Of a DNA stretch of 64,000 nucleotides, positions 17,985-26,347 are shown piece by piece. Under the pieces are notes generated by a model that was given only the letters and a program-made list of their open reading frames with translations, made no database searches and was not told the origin of the DNA. The translations under genes were made by a program, and so were the position numbers. The stretch spans positions 1 through 64,000 of the forward strand of contig NZ_SMKX01000008.1 of NCBI RefSeq assembly GCF_004349055.1, read 5' to 3'. This DNA is from Kribbella antibiotica (lineage in GTDB: Bacteria; Actinomycetota; Actinomycetes; Propionibacteriales; Kribbellaceae). Position 1 is the first letter of the stretch. Each line of letters begins with the position of its first letter.

Positions 17985-19760
17985 TTACAGGCCGAGCTGT
18001 CCCAACCGCACGGAGATCCGGGGATCCGTGGAGACCACCGGGGCCTCCTTCAGCACCCAAGGGTCGCCGCCGAAGTAGGTCTGGAAGATCTTCTCCGCCG
18101 TCCGCGTCGCCAGTGCCTGGGACGTGAGCGTCGGGTTCGGGCCGCCAAGGCCGTTCGGCAGAGCTGAGTTGTCGGCGATGAAGAGGCGCTTGACGGCGCG
18201 GGACTCGCCGCGGGCATCGAGGACCGAGTTGTTCTCGGACTCCCCCATCCGCATCGACGACTGGACGTGCAGGATGAGCGGCGCCCAGTCGATCCGGTAG
18301 ACCTTCTTGGCACCGGCTCCACGCAGCAGCTCGGCTGCCTTGCGCGCCATGAACTCGCGGTTCTTGAGCGTCCGCTTGGTGCGTTGGCGCTGTTTGAAGG
18401 TGACCTTCGGGATCGGGCCGTTCTCGTCGGCCGGCAGCGCCGACAGGGTGACGCGGTTCTGCGCCTCGACGTCGTCGTCGGTGATCACCAGCACGGTCAG
18501 CAGTTTGTCGATGCCGCCGCTGAGCAGCTCCTTCAGCTCCGGGCCGGCGACTCGTCCCGCCGGTCCGTCCCACGGCCCGGTCGCGCCGCGGCCGTTCTTG
18601 TACTGCCCACGGATTCCGCTGTCCGACAGCGAGGCCGAGAAGGCGCTCAGCGCCGGCGGCAGGCCGACGTTCTCCAGACCCCCGTACGGCGGGTAGTCCA
18701 GCCGCGCGCTGGATCCGACGCCCTTCGGGTTGCCGGTGTAGTCGTCGAACGACCCGATCATCCAGTCGAAGAAGTGATCGGTGTACCCGCGCCCAACCCA
18801 GTCGTTCGGATTGGGCAGACCGCTGTTGAACCACAACCGTGGGTTCTCGGTGCAGCCACCGGCCATCACGACGACCTTCGCGTCCTCGCGGTGCTCGTCA
18901 CCGGTGACGTTGTCGCGCCACGTCACGCCGGTCGCGGTCAGGACGCCGTTCCGCTTCTCGGAGTGCACCTGCGTCACGTAGGCATCCGCGATCAGCTCAG
19001 CTGGGCGGCCACCAGTCGCCCAGACCTCAGCGGTCAACGCCATCGGCACATAGCTGTTATCGGTCGAGCGCTTGGCGAATTGGTTGCGCGGGGCCCCCTT
19101 CGGTCGCATGCAGCCCTGGAAGCAGTAGCCGCAGAATGTGCAGCCCTTGGCCTGCGGGAAGTTCAGCAGGTTCTTGTCCGATGTCTTGCCGGCCGTCCCC
19201 TGCGGTTGCAGGATCGCGTTCTCCTGCGGCCGGTACGACGCCCGCAACGTTGTCTTGGTGGTCTGGACGGGCAACCCCATCGTCTCAGCGCCCTTGAAGA
19301 ACAGCTGTTCCTTGTGGCCCATCGCCGCCGTCTGGACCGGCATCAGCGCCTCGACCCATTCGAAGTACGGAACCATCTCCTTGTACGTGAACGGGAACCG
19401 ATGGTTCACGTCGTACTCGTTGCGGTCGGCACCGTCGTACCCCTTGAAGACCCCGGGATACGCACGCGGGTAGTTGCCGTAGAAGTGCTGCGTCGTCCCG
19501 CCGACACCGGACAGCTGCCAGACGAACGAGTTCTGCGGCCACTCGCGGTACCAGGCCGGCTTCGACCGATCGGTCGGGCCGAGCCGGAAATACCCACTCA
19601 GCGGATTGTTCGCGTCGTTCTCAAAAGTCGTCCACTCGTCCCGCGGCTTCGCATGCCGCGGCCCAGCCTCCAGGACCAGTACGTCGAGCCCTTTCGCCGC
19701 AAGCTCCTTGGCGACGACGGGGCCACCACCGCCGGCTCCGATCACAATGACATCGCGCAT
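17985..19760 (-). CDS. GMC family FAD-dependent oxidoreductase
   Basis: 591 aa from ATG 19760 (MRDVIVIGAGGGG), chosen because the Rossmann motif starts there and the codon overlaps the preceding stop by 1 nt. FAD-binding VIGAGGGGPVVAKELAAKGLDVLVLEAG at the N-terminus, a GMC C-terminal active-site region with HVQSSMRMG and NPTLTSQALATRTAE. A cysteine cluster CTFCGYCFQGC (C-x2-C-x2-C-x3-C) lies near residue 207. It has no signal peptide, but its partner gene encodes a Tat protein, so it may be carried out of the cell with it. Likely oxidises an alcohol or sugar; substrate unknown. Confidence 0.9.
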   Translation of the reverse strand: MRDVIVIGAGGGGPVVAKELAAKGLDVLVLEAGPRHAKPRDEWTTFENDANNPLSGYFRLGPTDRSKPAWYREWPQNSFVWQLSGVGGTTQHFYGNYPRAYPGVFKGYDGADRNEYDVNHRFPFTYKEMVPYFEWVEALMPVQTAAMGHKEQLFFKGAETMGLPVQTTKTTLRASYRPQENAILQPQGTAGKTSDKNLLNFPQAKGCTFCGYCFQGCMRPKGAPRNQFAKRSTDNSYVPMALTAEVWATGGRPAELIADAYVTQVHSEKRNGVLTATGVTWRDNVTGDEHREDAKVVVMAGGCTENPRLWFNSGLPNPNDWVGRGYTDHFFDWMIGSFDDYTGNPKGVGSSARLDYPPYGGLENVGLPPALSAFSASLSDSGIRGQYKNGRGATGPWDGPAGRVAGPELKELLSGGIDKLLTVLVITDDDVEAQNRVTLSALPADENGPIPKVTFKQRQRTKRTLKNREFMARKAAELLRGAGAKKVYRIDWAPLILHVQSSMRMGESENNSVLDARGESRAVKRLFIADNSALPNGLGGPNPTLTSQALATRTAEKIFQTYFGGDPWVLKEAPVVSTDPRISVRLGQLGL

Positions 19761-20653
19761 CAGTCGTGCACCTCCGTACGCCCTTGGTAGTAGCCGATGA
19801 AGTCGTCCCAGCCCTCGACCGGACCGTCCGGCTGGTAGCCCGAGAGCTGCCACGAGACCGGCCGCCCCTTGAGCTTCCGCGTCTTCGGATCGAAGACGGC
19901 GTACTCGCTGTAGGCGCCGAAGGTGCCGAACTCGATCAGCGCACCGCCGACGAACTTGAGCAGGCCGGAGACCGACTCCTTCAGCGGCTCAGGGAACTGC
20001 ACGTCCAGCAACGCGACCAGATCCGCGTCGGTCTTCTCGATCAGCTCGAAAGCAGACGCCTTCTCGGCATACGTCAGTCGCGCGAACGGCGACAGGTGCG
20101 GACCGTTCACCGCGAGCGGGTTCACCTGGGTCGCCATCAGGTTGAGCAGCATCGCGATCGGCAGCGACAGCGGCAGCGCCTCGTCACTCTGCAGGAGCGC
20201 CGCGAGCGCCTTGTCGAGCTGCCGCAGCTGCGGGGGCAGCAACTCCAGCCCGGGCAGGACGATCCCGGTGTCGGCCAGGCCGGTCACCATCGCCGCACCG
20301 ATCGGCTGCGCGAGCGCGTCCGGGAACGGGACGAAGTTGTCCAGCGACTCGATGATGAAGTTGGTCGCGCCGGACTCCATCGCGCCGGGAGTCTTGCTGA
20401 CCGTGCCCTGAGTGCGCGAATACGCATCCGGGCCGGGCTGGCAGAAGACCGTCAACCCGTTCATGGTGTCGCGGGCGAGCGCCGCGAGGACAGGGCGGAG
20501 AAGATCCACCGTGGGCGGAAGAAGGGGATTCGTGGCGGCGTCAGCGGGGTTCAGCAGGCTGCGCGTGAGCAGCCCGCCTCCGCCCAGCGCCGCGCCCAGA
20601 ATCCCGATCCGGGCGAGAAACGCCCTTCGGGCAAGAGGAACTGCTGTAGGCAT
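19760..20653 (-). CDS. Tat-exported small subunit of GMC dehydrogenase (gluconate 2-dehydrogenase subunit 3-like)
   Basis: 297 aa from ATG 20653, with AAGGA 6 nt upstream; an upstream in-frame start would add nine residues. Twin-arginine signal ARRAFLARIGILGAALGGGGLL, cleaved near AAT. The remainder (LDNFVPFPDALAQPIGAAMVTGL, RLTYAEKASAFELIEKTD, GGALIEFGTFGAYSEYAVFDP) resembles the helical partner subunit of membrane GMC dehydrogenases. Its TGA overlaps the GMC ATG by one base, a strong sign of a stoichiometric complex. No cytochrome subunit follows in this window. Confidence 0.78.
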   Translation of the reverse strand: MPTAVPLARRAFLARIGILGAALGGGGLLTRSLLNPADAATNPLLPPTVDLLRPVLAALARDTMNGLTVFCQPGPDAYSRTQGTVSKTPGAMESGATNFIIESLDNFVPFPDALAQPIGAAMVTGLADTGIVLPGLELLPPQLRQLDKALAALLQSDEALPLSLPIAMLLNLMATQVNPLAVNGPHLSPFARLTYAEKASAFELIEKTDADLVALLDVQFPEPLKESVSGLLKFVGGALIEFGTFGAYSEYAVFDPKTRKLKGRPVSWQLSGYQPDGPVEGWDDFIGYYQGRTEVHD

Positions 20654-20707
20654 ACGGGTCCTTCGGCAGATGGGGGCCACGCCGGAGTCCCGCAGGAGGT
20701 GGAACCA

Positions 20708-20744
20708 CCGGCACCACTGGTCCTACAACGACCAGTGGTGCCGG
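20708..20744 (-). terminator. Strong hairpin terminator between membrane-protein remnant and GMC operon
   Basis: Perfect 14-bp stem (CCGGCACCACTGGT with ACCAGTGGTGCCGG) and 9-nt loop, starting 5 nt after the stop of the fragment at 20749. Confidence 0.7.
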
Positions 20745-20748
20745 GGAG

Positions 20749-20862
20749 TCACTCGCTTGTTGTGACCGGTACGGCGATCGGCCGCACCCGCGCCCACAGC
20801 ACGAACAGGGCCGCGAACACGACCATCGCGATCCCGCCCCACAGGTCGATATTGAGCCCGCT
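20749..20862 (-). pseudogene. C-terminal remnant of a small membrane protein, 5' end lost at the TnpB element
   Basis: A frame of 37 codons, SGLNIDLWGGIAMVVFAAL then LFVLWARVRP and a hydrophilic tail, ending in TGA at 20749 with a terminator right after. It looks like one clean transmembrane helix with a positive-inside flank. No start codon lies in frame at its beginning; the sequence just upstream is the 3' end of the TnpB element. Either the element inserted near the start codon or this is a shortened gene. Family not recognised. Confidence 0.5.
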
Positions 20863-22117
20863 ACTTGTTCCAGAACATACCGAGGTTGACGTCCTCCCCG
20901 CCCTGAAGGACGGGGATTCCAGCCGCTATAGAGGTAGCGAACTGCGGTTCACGCTTCGACGAAACTCGTACCGACGTCTCTCGGCGTGCGCTAACGGCCC
21001 GTCCGGCCGCGATGTTGACTGCTGCGTTCACGTCCGCGTTCGCCTCATGCCCGCAGGCCACACACCGGAACGCCGCTTGGCTCTTGCGGTTCTCCGGTGC
21101 GCAATGCCCACAGACGCCACAGGTCTGCGACGTGTAAGCGGGATTGACTTTCTCGACCCGTCCGGGCGCCTTGTGCTCCAAACGGGACACCAGGCCGCCC
21201 CAGCCGTTGGCCAGGATCCCGCGATTGAGTCCGGCCTTGGCACGACGGCGGTTCGGTGCATACCTACCTGGTTGATCCGGATCAGGTTTCGGCCTAGGTC
21301 GTCTAGTCATTTGGGCGATATGCAGGTCCTCCACCCGGATGACATCGAACCGTCGCGCCAAATCTGTACTGGCCTTCTCCAACCAATCCTTGCGACGGTC
21401 GCCGGCCCGCGCAGACAGCTTCGCGATCGCAGCCTTTACCCGTTCGCGGCGTTTGGAGCCGCGGCACCGGGCCAGCCGACGTTGCAGACGCTTCAGCCTC
21501 GCTTGTTCGGTCTCCGACAAACCAGGGCAGATCAAAAGTTCACCGGTGGATAGCGCGGCCGAGACCGTGACACCGCGATCCACGCCAACGACCTCACCGG
21601 TACCAGGCCCGGGAATCGGCGGCGGGACGACGGCGAACGCGAGATGCCAGCGACCGACCCGATCGCGGGTGACCCGGTACGACCTCGCATCCGGGACGGC
21701 ACGGGACAGCCGGATTCGCACCCAGCCGACCTTCGGCACGTTCACCGCGGCCCACCTGCGGCTCAGCCGCACTATCCGCGACGCCTGAGAACCGACTATG
21801 CGGAACCCCTCGCGCCTCCCGGCCTTGCGCCACGTCGGCCGCCGACTGAGACCCGCGTAGAAGTTCTTGGTGGCTTGGGCGAAGTCTCGCAGCGCCTGCT
21901 GCTGAACGGTATGCGACCCTGCCCGCAACCAGCCGAACGTGGCCCGCGCCTCGGTCAGCTGCTTCGATTGCTCGACGTAGCCAGGCGTCGCGCCTTTGTC
22001 GCGGCTCCACATCGACCACTGCTCAAGAGCAAGATTCCACACGTATCGAGCATGCCCGCACTGCTCCAGCAACGCAGCGTGTTGCGTCGGAGTCGGGTAC
22101 ATCCGGAACCGGGACAT
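20861..22117 (-). CDS. tnpB: IS200/IS605-family TnpB RNA-guided endonuclease
   Basis: 418 aa from ATG 22117 (MSRFRMYPTP, AAGG upstream); a TTG four codons earlier is possible. Intact RuvC catalytic acids: Asp in GEVVGVDRGVTV, Glu in VIRVEDLHI and Asp in HEANADVNAAVN. Zinc finger CGVCGHC...CVACG present. N-terminal OrfB HTH domain (QHAALLEQCGHARYVWNLALEQ). No TnpA is nearby, so this is an IS1341-type element. TnpB proteins cut DNA guided by an RNA from the element's right end. The last residues run past the right-end hairpin into flanking DNA. Confidence 0.95.
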   Translation of the reverse strand: MSRFRMYPTPTQHAALLEQCGHARYVWNLALEQWSMWSRDKGATPGYVEQSKQLTEARATFGWLRAGSHTVQQQALRDFAQATKNFYAGLSRRPTWRKAGRREGFRIVGSQASRIVRLSRRWAAVNVPKVGWVRIRLSRAVPDARSYRVTRDRVGRWHLAFAVVPPPIPGPGTGEVVGVDRGVTVSAALSTGELLICPGLSETEQARLKRLQRRLARCRGSKRRERVKAAIAKLSARAGDRRKDWLEKASTDLARRFDVIRVEDLHIAQMTRRPRPKPDPDQPGRYAPNRRRAKAGLNRGILANGWGGLVSRLEHKAPGRVEKVNPAYTSQTCGVCGHCAPENRKSQAAFRCVACGHEANADVNAAVNIAAGRAVSARRETSVRVSSKREPQFATSIAAGIPVLQGGEDVNLGMFWNK

Positions 22118-22230
22118 ACCTTGACTCAATCATCCAGCACCGACAATTTCTGAGTCTCGCAGAGACGGGAGTCGCTGCACTGCTGGATATCGGAGCCTTT
22201 TCAACAACCAGAACGATGGGTTCTGGACGC
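20880..22230 (-). mobile_element. IS1341-type (IS605 family) insertion element, ends approximate
   Basis: Comprises the tnpB gene and the right-end hairpin. On the left, 22135-22195 can pair ATCCAGCA with TGCTGGAT around a GTCTC-TGC-GAGAC hairpin, and 22208-22226 forms CCAGAAC/GTTCTGG; one of these may be the left-end structure. IS605 elements make no target duplication, so the exact ends cannot be fixed from one copy. Confidence 0.55.
20884..21100 (-). ncRNA. Predicted omega (reRNA) guide RNA overlapping the tnpB 3' end
   Basis: TnpB guides are processed from the 3' end of tnpB through the right end of the element. Here a hairpin (CCCCG...CGGGG, 20896-20915) followed by GGAGGACGTCAAC matches the usual right-end form, and the guide would begin just beyond, near 20884 going left. 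The 5' border near 21100 is a guess from known lengths. Confidence 0.4.
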
Positions 22231-22311
22231 GTCCTCTGCATCTGCGTCTCCACCCGGATCTCCACCCCTGGACGGTCCTGCGGAAAGGGGGTACCCACTT
22301 AGCGTCGGAGC

Positions 22312-22797
22312 ATGTCCTTCGGAACCCTGAGCAACGCTCTCGTCGTGATCGCGATCGTGGTCGTGGTCCTCATCCGCCGGATCTCCTGCTCGGAGCTCAA
22401 GAACTCCGACGCCGACGCCTGGCGCGGTCCGCTGATCCTCTGCGGGGTCGGCGTCTACCAGATCTACGGCAAACACCAGTACGGCGCGATCGACGTCGTA
22501 CTGCTGGTCATCGGAGCCGTCGTCGCCCTGGCGGCCGGCTACGCGTCCGGCATGGTCGCGCAGGTCGAGCGGCGCGCCGGGAAGGTGTTCTTCCGGCTCG
22601 GCATCCCCGGACTCGGCATCATGGTGGCGTACCTGGTCGTCCGCCTCGGCCTGGCCGGTGCCGGGCACCTGCTCGGCGCCGCGACTACGGTCGGCGGTGG
22701 TGCACTGATGGTGAGCCTGGGTGCGAACCTGCTGACCCAGACACTGGTGATCCAGAGCAAGGCACACCGCGAAGCAGAGGAGTACAGCGTCCGTTGA
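22312..22797 (+). CDS. Four-helix membrane protein upstream of two-component system
   Basis: 161 aa with about four transmembrane segments (residues 7-22, 60-80, 97-115, 118-140) and a short polar tail. Contains SCSELKNSDADAW after the first helix. Resembles actinobacterial integral membrane proteins that accompany DesK-like kinases, but I do not recognise a named family with certainty. Its TGA overlaps the kinase TTG start, so it may be a sensor accessory or target of that system. Confidence 0.75.
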   Translation: MSFGTLSNALVVIAIVVVVLIRRISCSELKNSDADAWRGPLILCGVGVYQIYGKHQYGAIDVVLLVIGAVVALAAGYASGMVAQVERRAGKVFFRLGIPGLGIMVAYLVVRLGLAGAGHLLGAATTVGGGALMVSLGANLLTQTLVIQSKAHREAEEYSVR

Positions 22798-23906
22798 GGT
22801 CAAGTGGGATGCACGGCGACAGCGGCTGGCTCGGCCGCGTGATGACCGCGGCGGTCGCCGTCGGAGTCCTCGGTACGGCGCGCCCTGCCGATCCGTGGGT
22901 GTGGTTCGCCCTCGGCGCCGGCCTGCTCGCGTTCCTCGCCGGAACCGTCTTGATGGCCGTCCGCCCGCGGCTCACGCTCGTGCTGCTGATCACGGTCGCG
23001 ATCGTCAATTCGCTCCTCGCGGGGTATCCGGACTCGAACTCGCTGGTCCTCACTCTCCTCTCCATCACCACCATCGTGGTCGTCGACCTGAACCGCACCG
23101 GTATCCGCCCGATCATTGCCGTCGGCATCGGTGTTGCGCTCGGCTTCGCCGTGTCGATGTGGTGGTTCGACCGGCCCGAGAGTTGGCTGCTCACGCAGTA
23201 CCTGTGGTCCACCATCCTGATCGCCTTCGGCCTGAACCGCCGCCAGTACGAGATCCAGGTCCGGCAGACCCGCGAACTGCTTGCCCAGACCCGGCTCGCC
23301 CAGAGCGAGCAGGCACGCGCCGCAGCGTTGGACGAACGTGGCCGCATCGCCCGCGACCTGCACGACGTGCTCGCCCACTCCCTGGGCGCTCTGAGCGTGC
23401 AGCTGGAAGTTGCCGAGGCCCTCCTTTCCGAGCGCCGCGACGTAGACGGTGCTCTCGAGCGAGTACGACGCTCGCGCCGCCTCGCCGTACAAGGGTTGGA
23501 CGAAGCGCGAAACGCGGTCGCCGCCCTGCGCGCCGACGAGGTCCCGGACCTGCCGCAAGCACTCGCCACACTCGCTCAGCAACACGAAGCCGACCACTCG
23601 GCATCCGTCCACCTGAACATTGCAGGCGCTCCCACCAAGCTCGACTCCGGCATCATCGTCGCGCTGCTGAACGCGGCCCGCGAAGCACTCACCAACGCCG
23701 CGAAGCACGCGCCCGGTCAAGCAGTAGCCCTCACACTCTCGTACGGCGGCAGTGTGCGGCTGGAGGTTCGCAATGCGGGTCCTACCAGCGGCGAGGGGTT
23801 CGGGTTGACGGGGATGCGGGAGCGGCTGGCGCTGGTGGATGGGACGCTGACGGCGGGTGCGGATGGGGACGACTGGCTCGTGACCGCGGAGGTGCCGAGT
23901 GAGTGA
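22794..23906 (+). CDS. Sensor histidine kinase, HisKA_3/DesK type
   Basis: 370 aa from TTG 22794, coupled to the gene before (an ATG at 22809 is possible). Five or so N-terminal helices, a short coiled linker (QVRQTRELLAQTRLAQSEQAR), phospho-acceptor H in RGRIARDLHDVLAHS, and a HATPase_c domain (REALTNAAKHAPG, GFGLTGMRERLALVDG). Phosphorylates the response regulator whose gene overlaps its last 8 nt. Signal unknown, possibly envelope state given the membrane neighbour. Confidence 0.93.
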   Translation: MRSSGMHGDSGWLGRVMTAAVAVGVLGTARPADPWVWFALGAGLLAFLAGTVLMAVRPRLTLVLLITVAIVNSLLAGYPDSNSLVLTLLSITTIVVVDLNRTGIRPIIAVGIGVALGFAVSMWWFDRPESWLLTQYLWSTILIAFGLNRRQYEIQVRQTRELLAQTRLAQSEQARAAALDERGRIARDLHDVLAHSLGALSVQLEVAEALLSERRDVDGALERVRRSRRLAVQGLDEARNAVAALRADEVPDLPQALATLAQQHEADHSASVHLNIAGAPTKLDSGIIVALLNAAREALTNAAKHAPGQAVALTLSYGGSVRLEVRNAGPTSGEGFGLTGMRERLALVDGTLTAGADGDDWLVTAEVPSE

Positions 23907-24540
23907 GACGATCCGCGTGATCGTGGCCGACGACCAGCAGGTGATGCGGGAAGGGCTCGTTGCGCTGCTCGAACTTCTCGACGGGATCGAGGTCACCGGC
24001 GCTGCGGCGAACGGCGCCGAGGCCGTCGACCTCGTTGCTCAGGGCAACGTCGATGTCGTGCTGATGGATCTCCGGATGCCGGTCCTCGACGGCGTCGGCG
24101 CAACCGCCCGGATCACCGCCGAGTTTCCGCAGGTCGCCGTACTGGTGCTGACGACGTACGCCGATGACGCGTCGATCGCCACCGCGCTCAGAGCCGGGGC
24201 ACGTGGCTATCTCACCAAGGACGTCGGCCGGGTCGAGATCGGAGCGGCGATCAGGTCAACAGCAGCAGGTCAGTCCACCTTCGATCCCGAGGTGAGTAAG
24301 CGGCTCATCGCCGGGCTTGCGCCCGAGCCGGCCGGCAACGACGGCCTCACCACCCGCGAGACCGAGGTCCTCAAGCTGATCGCGCGCGGTCTCAGCAATC
24401 CCGAGATCGCCGCGCAACTCTTCATCAGCGAGGCAACGGTCAAGACCCACATCAACAACACATTCGCCAAGATCGGCGCCCGGCACCGCGCGGATGCGGT
24501 CCGGTACGCCTATCGCCAAGGGCTGGCGTCAGATCTTTAG
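23899..24540 (+). CDS. Two-component response regulator, NarL/FixJ (LuxR) family
   Basis: 213 aa. Receiver domain with acidic pocket VADDQQ, phospho-acceptor Asp in VVLMDLRMPVLDG, and Lys in YLTKDV; C-terminal LuxR helix-turn-helix LTTRETEVLKLIARGLSNPEIAAQLFISEATVKTHINNTFAKI-type. Overlaps the kinase by 8 nt and, tail to tail, the nuclease-fold gene by 12 nt. Confidence 0.94.
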   Translation: MSETIRVIVADDQQVMREGLVALLELLDGIEVTGAAANGAEAVDLVAQGNVDVVLMDLRMPVLDGVGATARITAEFPQVAVLVLTTYADDASIATALRAGARGYLTKDVGRVEIGAAIRSTAAGQSTFDPEVSKRLIAGLAPEPAGNDGLTTRETEVLKLIARGLSNPEIAAQLFISEATVKTHINNTFAKIGARHRADAVRYAYRQGLASDL

Positions 24541-25527
24541 CTCGGCAACGACCGGGCGGTGGTCGCTGCCCGTGGAATCCATCACCCAGGCCTTGGTCGG
24601 CTGCACACCGCGCACCAGGATGTGGTCGATCCGCGCCATCGGGAACGCCGACGGCCAGGTGAACCCGAACCCGTGCCCGGCCGCGCCCTGCGCCGAGCGC
24701 AGCCCGTAGGTCAACGGCGCCAGGCTGCGATCGGTCGCCGTACCGTTGAAGTCGCCCATCACGATCACACCGGCCAGCTTCTCAGCGGCGATCTGCCGGC
24801 CAAGGGCCTTGATCGTCTTGTTGCGCTGGTCCGACGTGAAGCCGCTGGTCCCGATCCGCACCGAGGCGAGGTGCGCGACGTACACCGCGACCTTGCCCTC
24901 CGGGGTGTCGACCTCGGCCCGCAACGCCCGGGTCCAGGCGAAGCCGACGTCGACCGACTCACTCTCCTCGACCGGGTACTTCGACCAGAGCGCAACCGTG
25001 TCCCGCGTGACCTGATAGGGGTACTTCTTCGCGAAGGCCGCCTTGTAGATCTTGAGATCGGCCGCGGTCAGCTCCTCCAGCGCAACAATGTCGGCGTCGG
25101 CGGCGAGCAGATCGGTCGCCGTGCGCTTCGGGTCCGGGTTGGCCGCATCGACGTTGTGTGACAGGACGCGCAGGTCGTAGGCACCACCGGTCGACTGCGG
25201 GATCAGCTGATTGCCGAACATCCCGCCCCACACGATTGCGGGCAGCAGCAAAGCCACGCCGGCGATCGCAGAACGCCGTACCAGTGCAGCAACGGCAAGG
25301 ATCGGTACGGCGACGCCCACCCAGGGCAGGAAGGTGTCGAGCAGACTCCCCATGTTGCCGAACGAATTCGGCACCCAGCGGTGGAAGAGCAACGGGGTTG
25401 CGGACAGCACCGCAAGCACCGCGATGAACCAGCCTCGACGCCACTTGTTGCCGTTCTTCCGCGCACGACGGGCGGTGGCCCGTTGCGGCGGCCGTTTGGG
25501 CGCGAGTGTCGCGGTGCTGTTGGACAT
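24529..25527 (-). CDS. Membrane-anchored endonuclease/exonuclease/phosphatase family protein
   Basis: 332 aa. Basic N-terminus, three transmembrane helices (about residues 32-50, 63-83, 88-106), then an exterior EEP domain with LSHNVDAANPD, ALEELTAADL, VMGDFNGTA and the catalytic GSDHRPVVAEL. Such proteins act as phosphodiesterases or nucleases on the cell surface. ATG 25527. It converges on the response regulator with a 12-nt overlap of the stop regions. Confidence 0.88.
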   Translation of the reverse strand: MSNSTATLAPKRPPQRATARRARKNGNKWRRGWFIAVLAVLSATPLLFHRWVPNSFGNMGSLLDTFLPWVGVAVPILAVAALVRRSAIAGVALLLPAIVWGGMFGNQLIPQSTGGAYDLRVLSHNVDAANPDPKRTATDLLAADADIVALEELTAADLKIYKAAFAKKYPYQVTRDTVALWSKYPVEESESVDVGFAWTRALRAEVDTPEGKVAVYVAHLASVRIGTSGFTSDQRNKTIKALGRQIAAEKLAGVIVMGDFNGTATDRSLAPLTYGLRSAQGAAGHGFGFTWPSAFPMARIDHILVRGVQPTKAWVMDSTGSDHRPVVAELKI

Positions 25528-25622
25528 GATCCGATTCTTGCGGACACAGCGGCTCAGCCAAAGCCCGCGGTCCCCTTTTCATCCTTGTGAAGGACGGATC
25601 AGGCCGAAGTGATTAGATCTTC

Positions 25623-26279
25623 ATGAGAGCTATGGTGCGGAGGGTGGACAACACCCACAATGCAGGAATGCCGCCTGACCAAAAGGTTGAGCCGTTCGTC
25701 GTGAAGCGCCACGGGCTCGGCACCACCAAGACGATGCTGCTCTTCTGCGCACTGCTGGTCGGTGCCGAGATCCTGCTCACTGTGCTCACGGTGGTGATCG
25801 CGCGCGCTCAGGGACATTCCGTGCGTGACGGGTTGGAGACGATCTGGCTGTCCTGGGGCGGTAGCCCGCTGATCTTCGCGCTCGGCATGCCGTTCCTGCT
25901 GCTGATCGGCGCGATCACCGCGCTCGAGGAACGCCAGCAGGCCGACGAGGACGACGTACTGCTGTCCATCGACGAGGCCGGCGTGCACCTGGGCGGCGCT
26001 CAGCCGCGCACCGTCGCGTGGACCGAGATGCGTGGCATCTGCCGGATCGAGCGTCCGGTCGGGAGCGCGGAGGACGAGGAGTGGGAGCCCTATCTCGTCG
26101 TTCTGATGCACGACGAGCTGGCGCTCCCCCACAGCTCCAAGGCGTGGGGACCGTCCCGCCCCTGGCCCGGCGCCCATGAGGTGATCGGGCGTGCCATGCC
26201 GTACGACGACCTGGTCGCAGCCGTAGCGCGGTATGCGCCGGACGTCCCGGTCACCGACCGCGGCCGCGTACCGGACTGA
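25623..26279 (+). CDS. Membrane protein of unknown function
   Basis: Up to 218 aa; ATG 25623 is the first start, but ATG 25668 (MPPDQKVEPF) is also plausible and no ribosome site decides. Two transmembrane segments (about residues 38-60 and 80-98), then a cytosolic PH-like or beta-rich tail (VLLSIDEAGVHLGGAQPRTVAWTEMRGICRIERP). Followed 17 nt later by a terminator. Family not recognised. Confidence 0.7.
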   Translation: MRAMVRRVDNTHNAGMPPDQKVEPFVVKRHGLGTTKTMLLFCALLVGAEILLTVLTVVIARAQGHSVRDGLETIWLSWGGSPLIFALGMPFLLLIGAITALEERQQADEDDVLLSIDEAGVHLGGAQPRTVAWTEMRGICRIERPVGSAEDEEWEPYLVVLMHDELALPHSSKAWGPSRPWPGAHEVIGRAMPYDDLVAAVARYAPDVPVTDRGRVPD

Positions 26280-26296
26280 ACCACTTCAGTATTCGC

Positions 26297-26314
26297 CCAC
26301 CGTTGAAACGGTGG
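26297..26314 (+). terminator. Short hairpin terminator
   Basis: CCACCGT-TGAA-ACGGTGG, 18 nt after the stop at 26279 and 34 nt before the next gene. Confidence 0.5.
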
Positions 26315-26347
26315 CGATCACCGCTCGATCACCCGACGATGTAGTCC

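Noticed and set aside
18267..19790. 507-aa plus-strand open frame
   Set aside because: Antisense shadow of the GMC oxidoreductase, which has clear FAD and active-site motifs.
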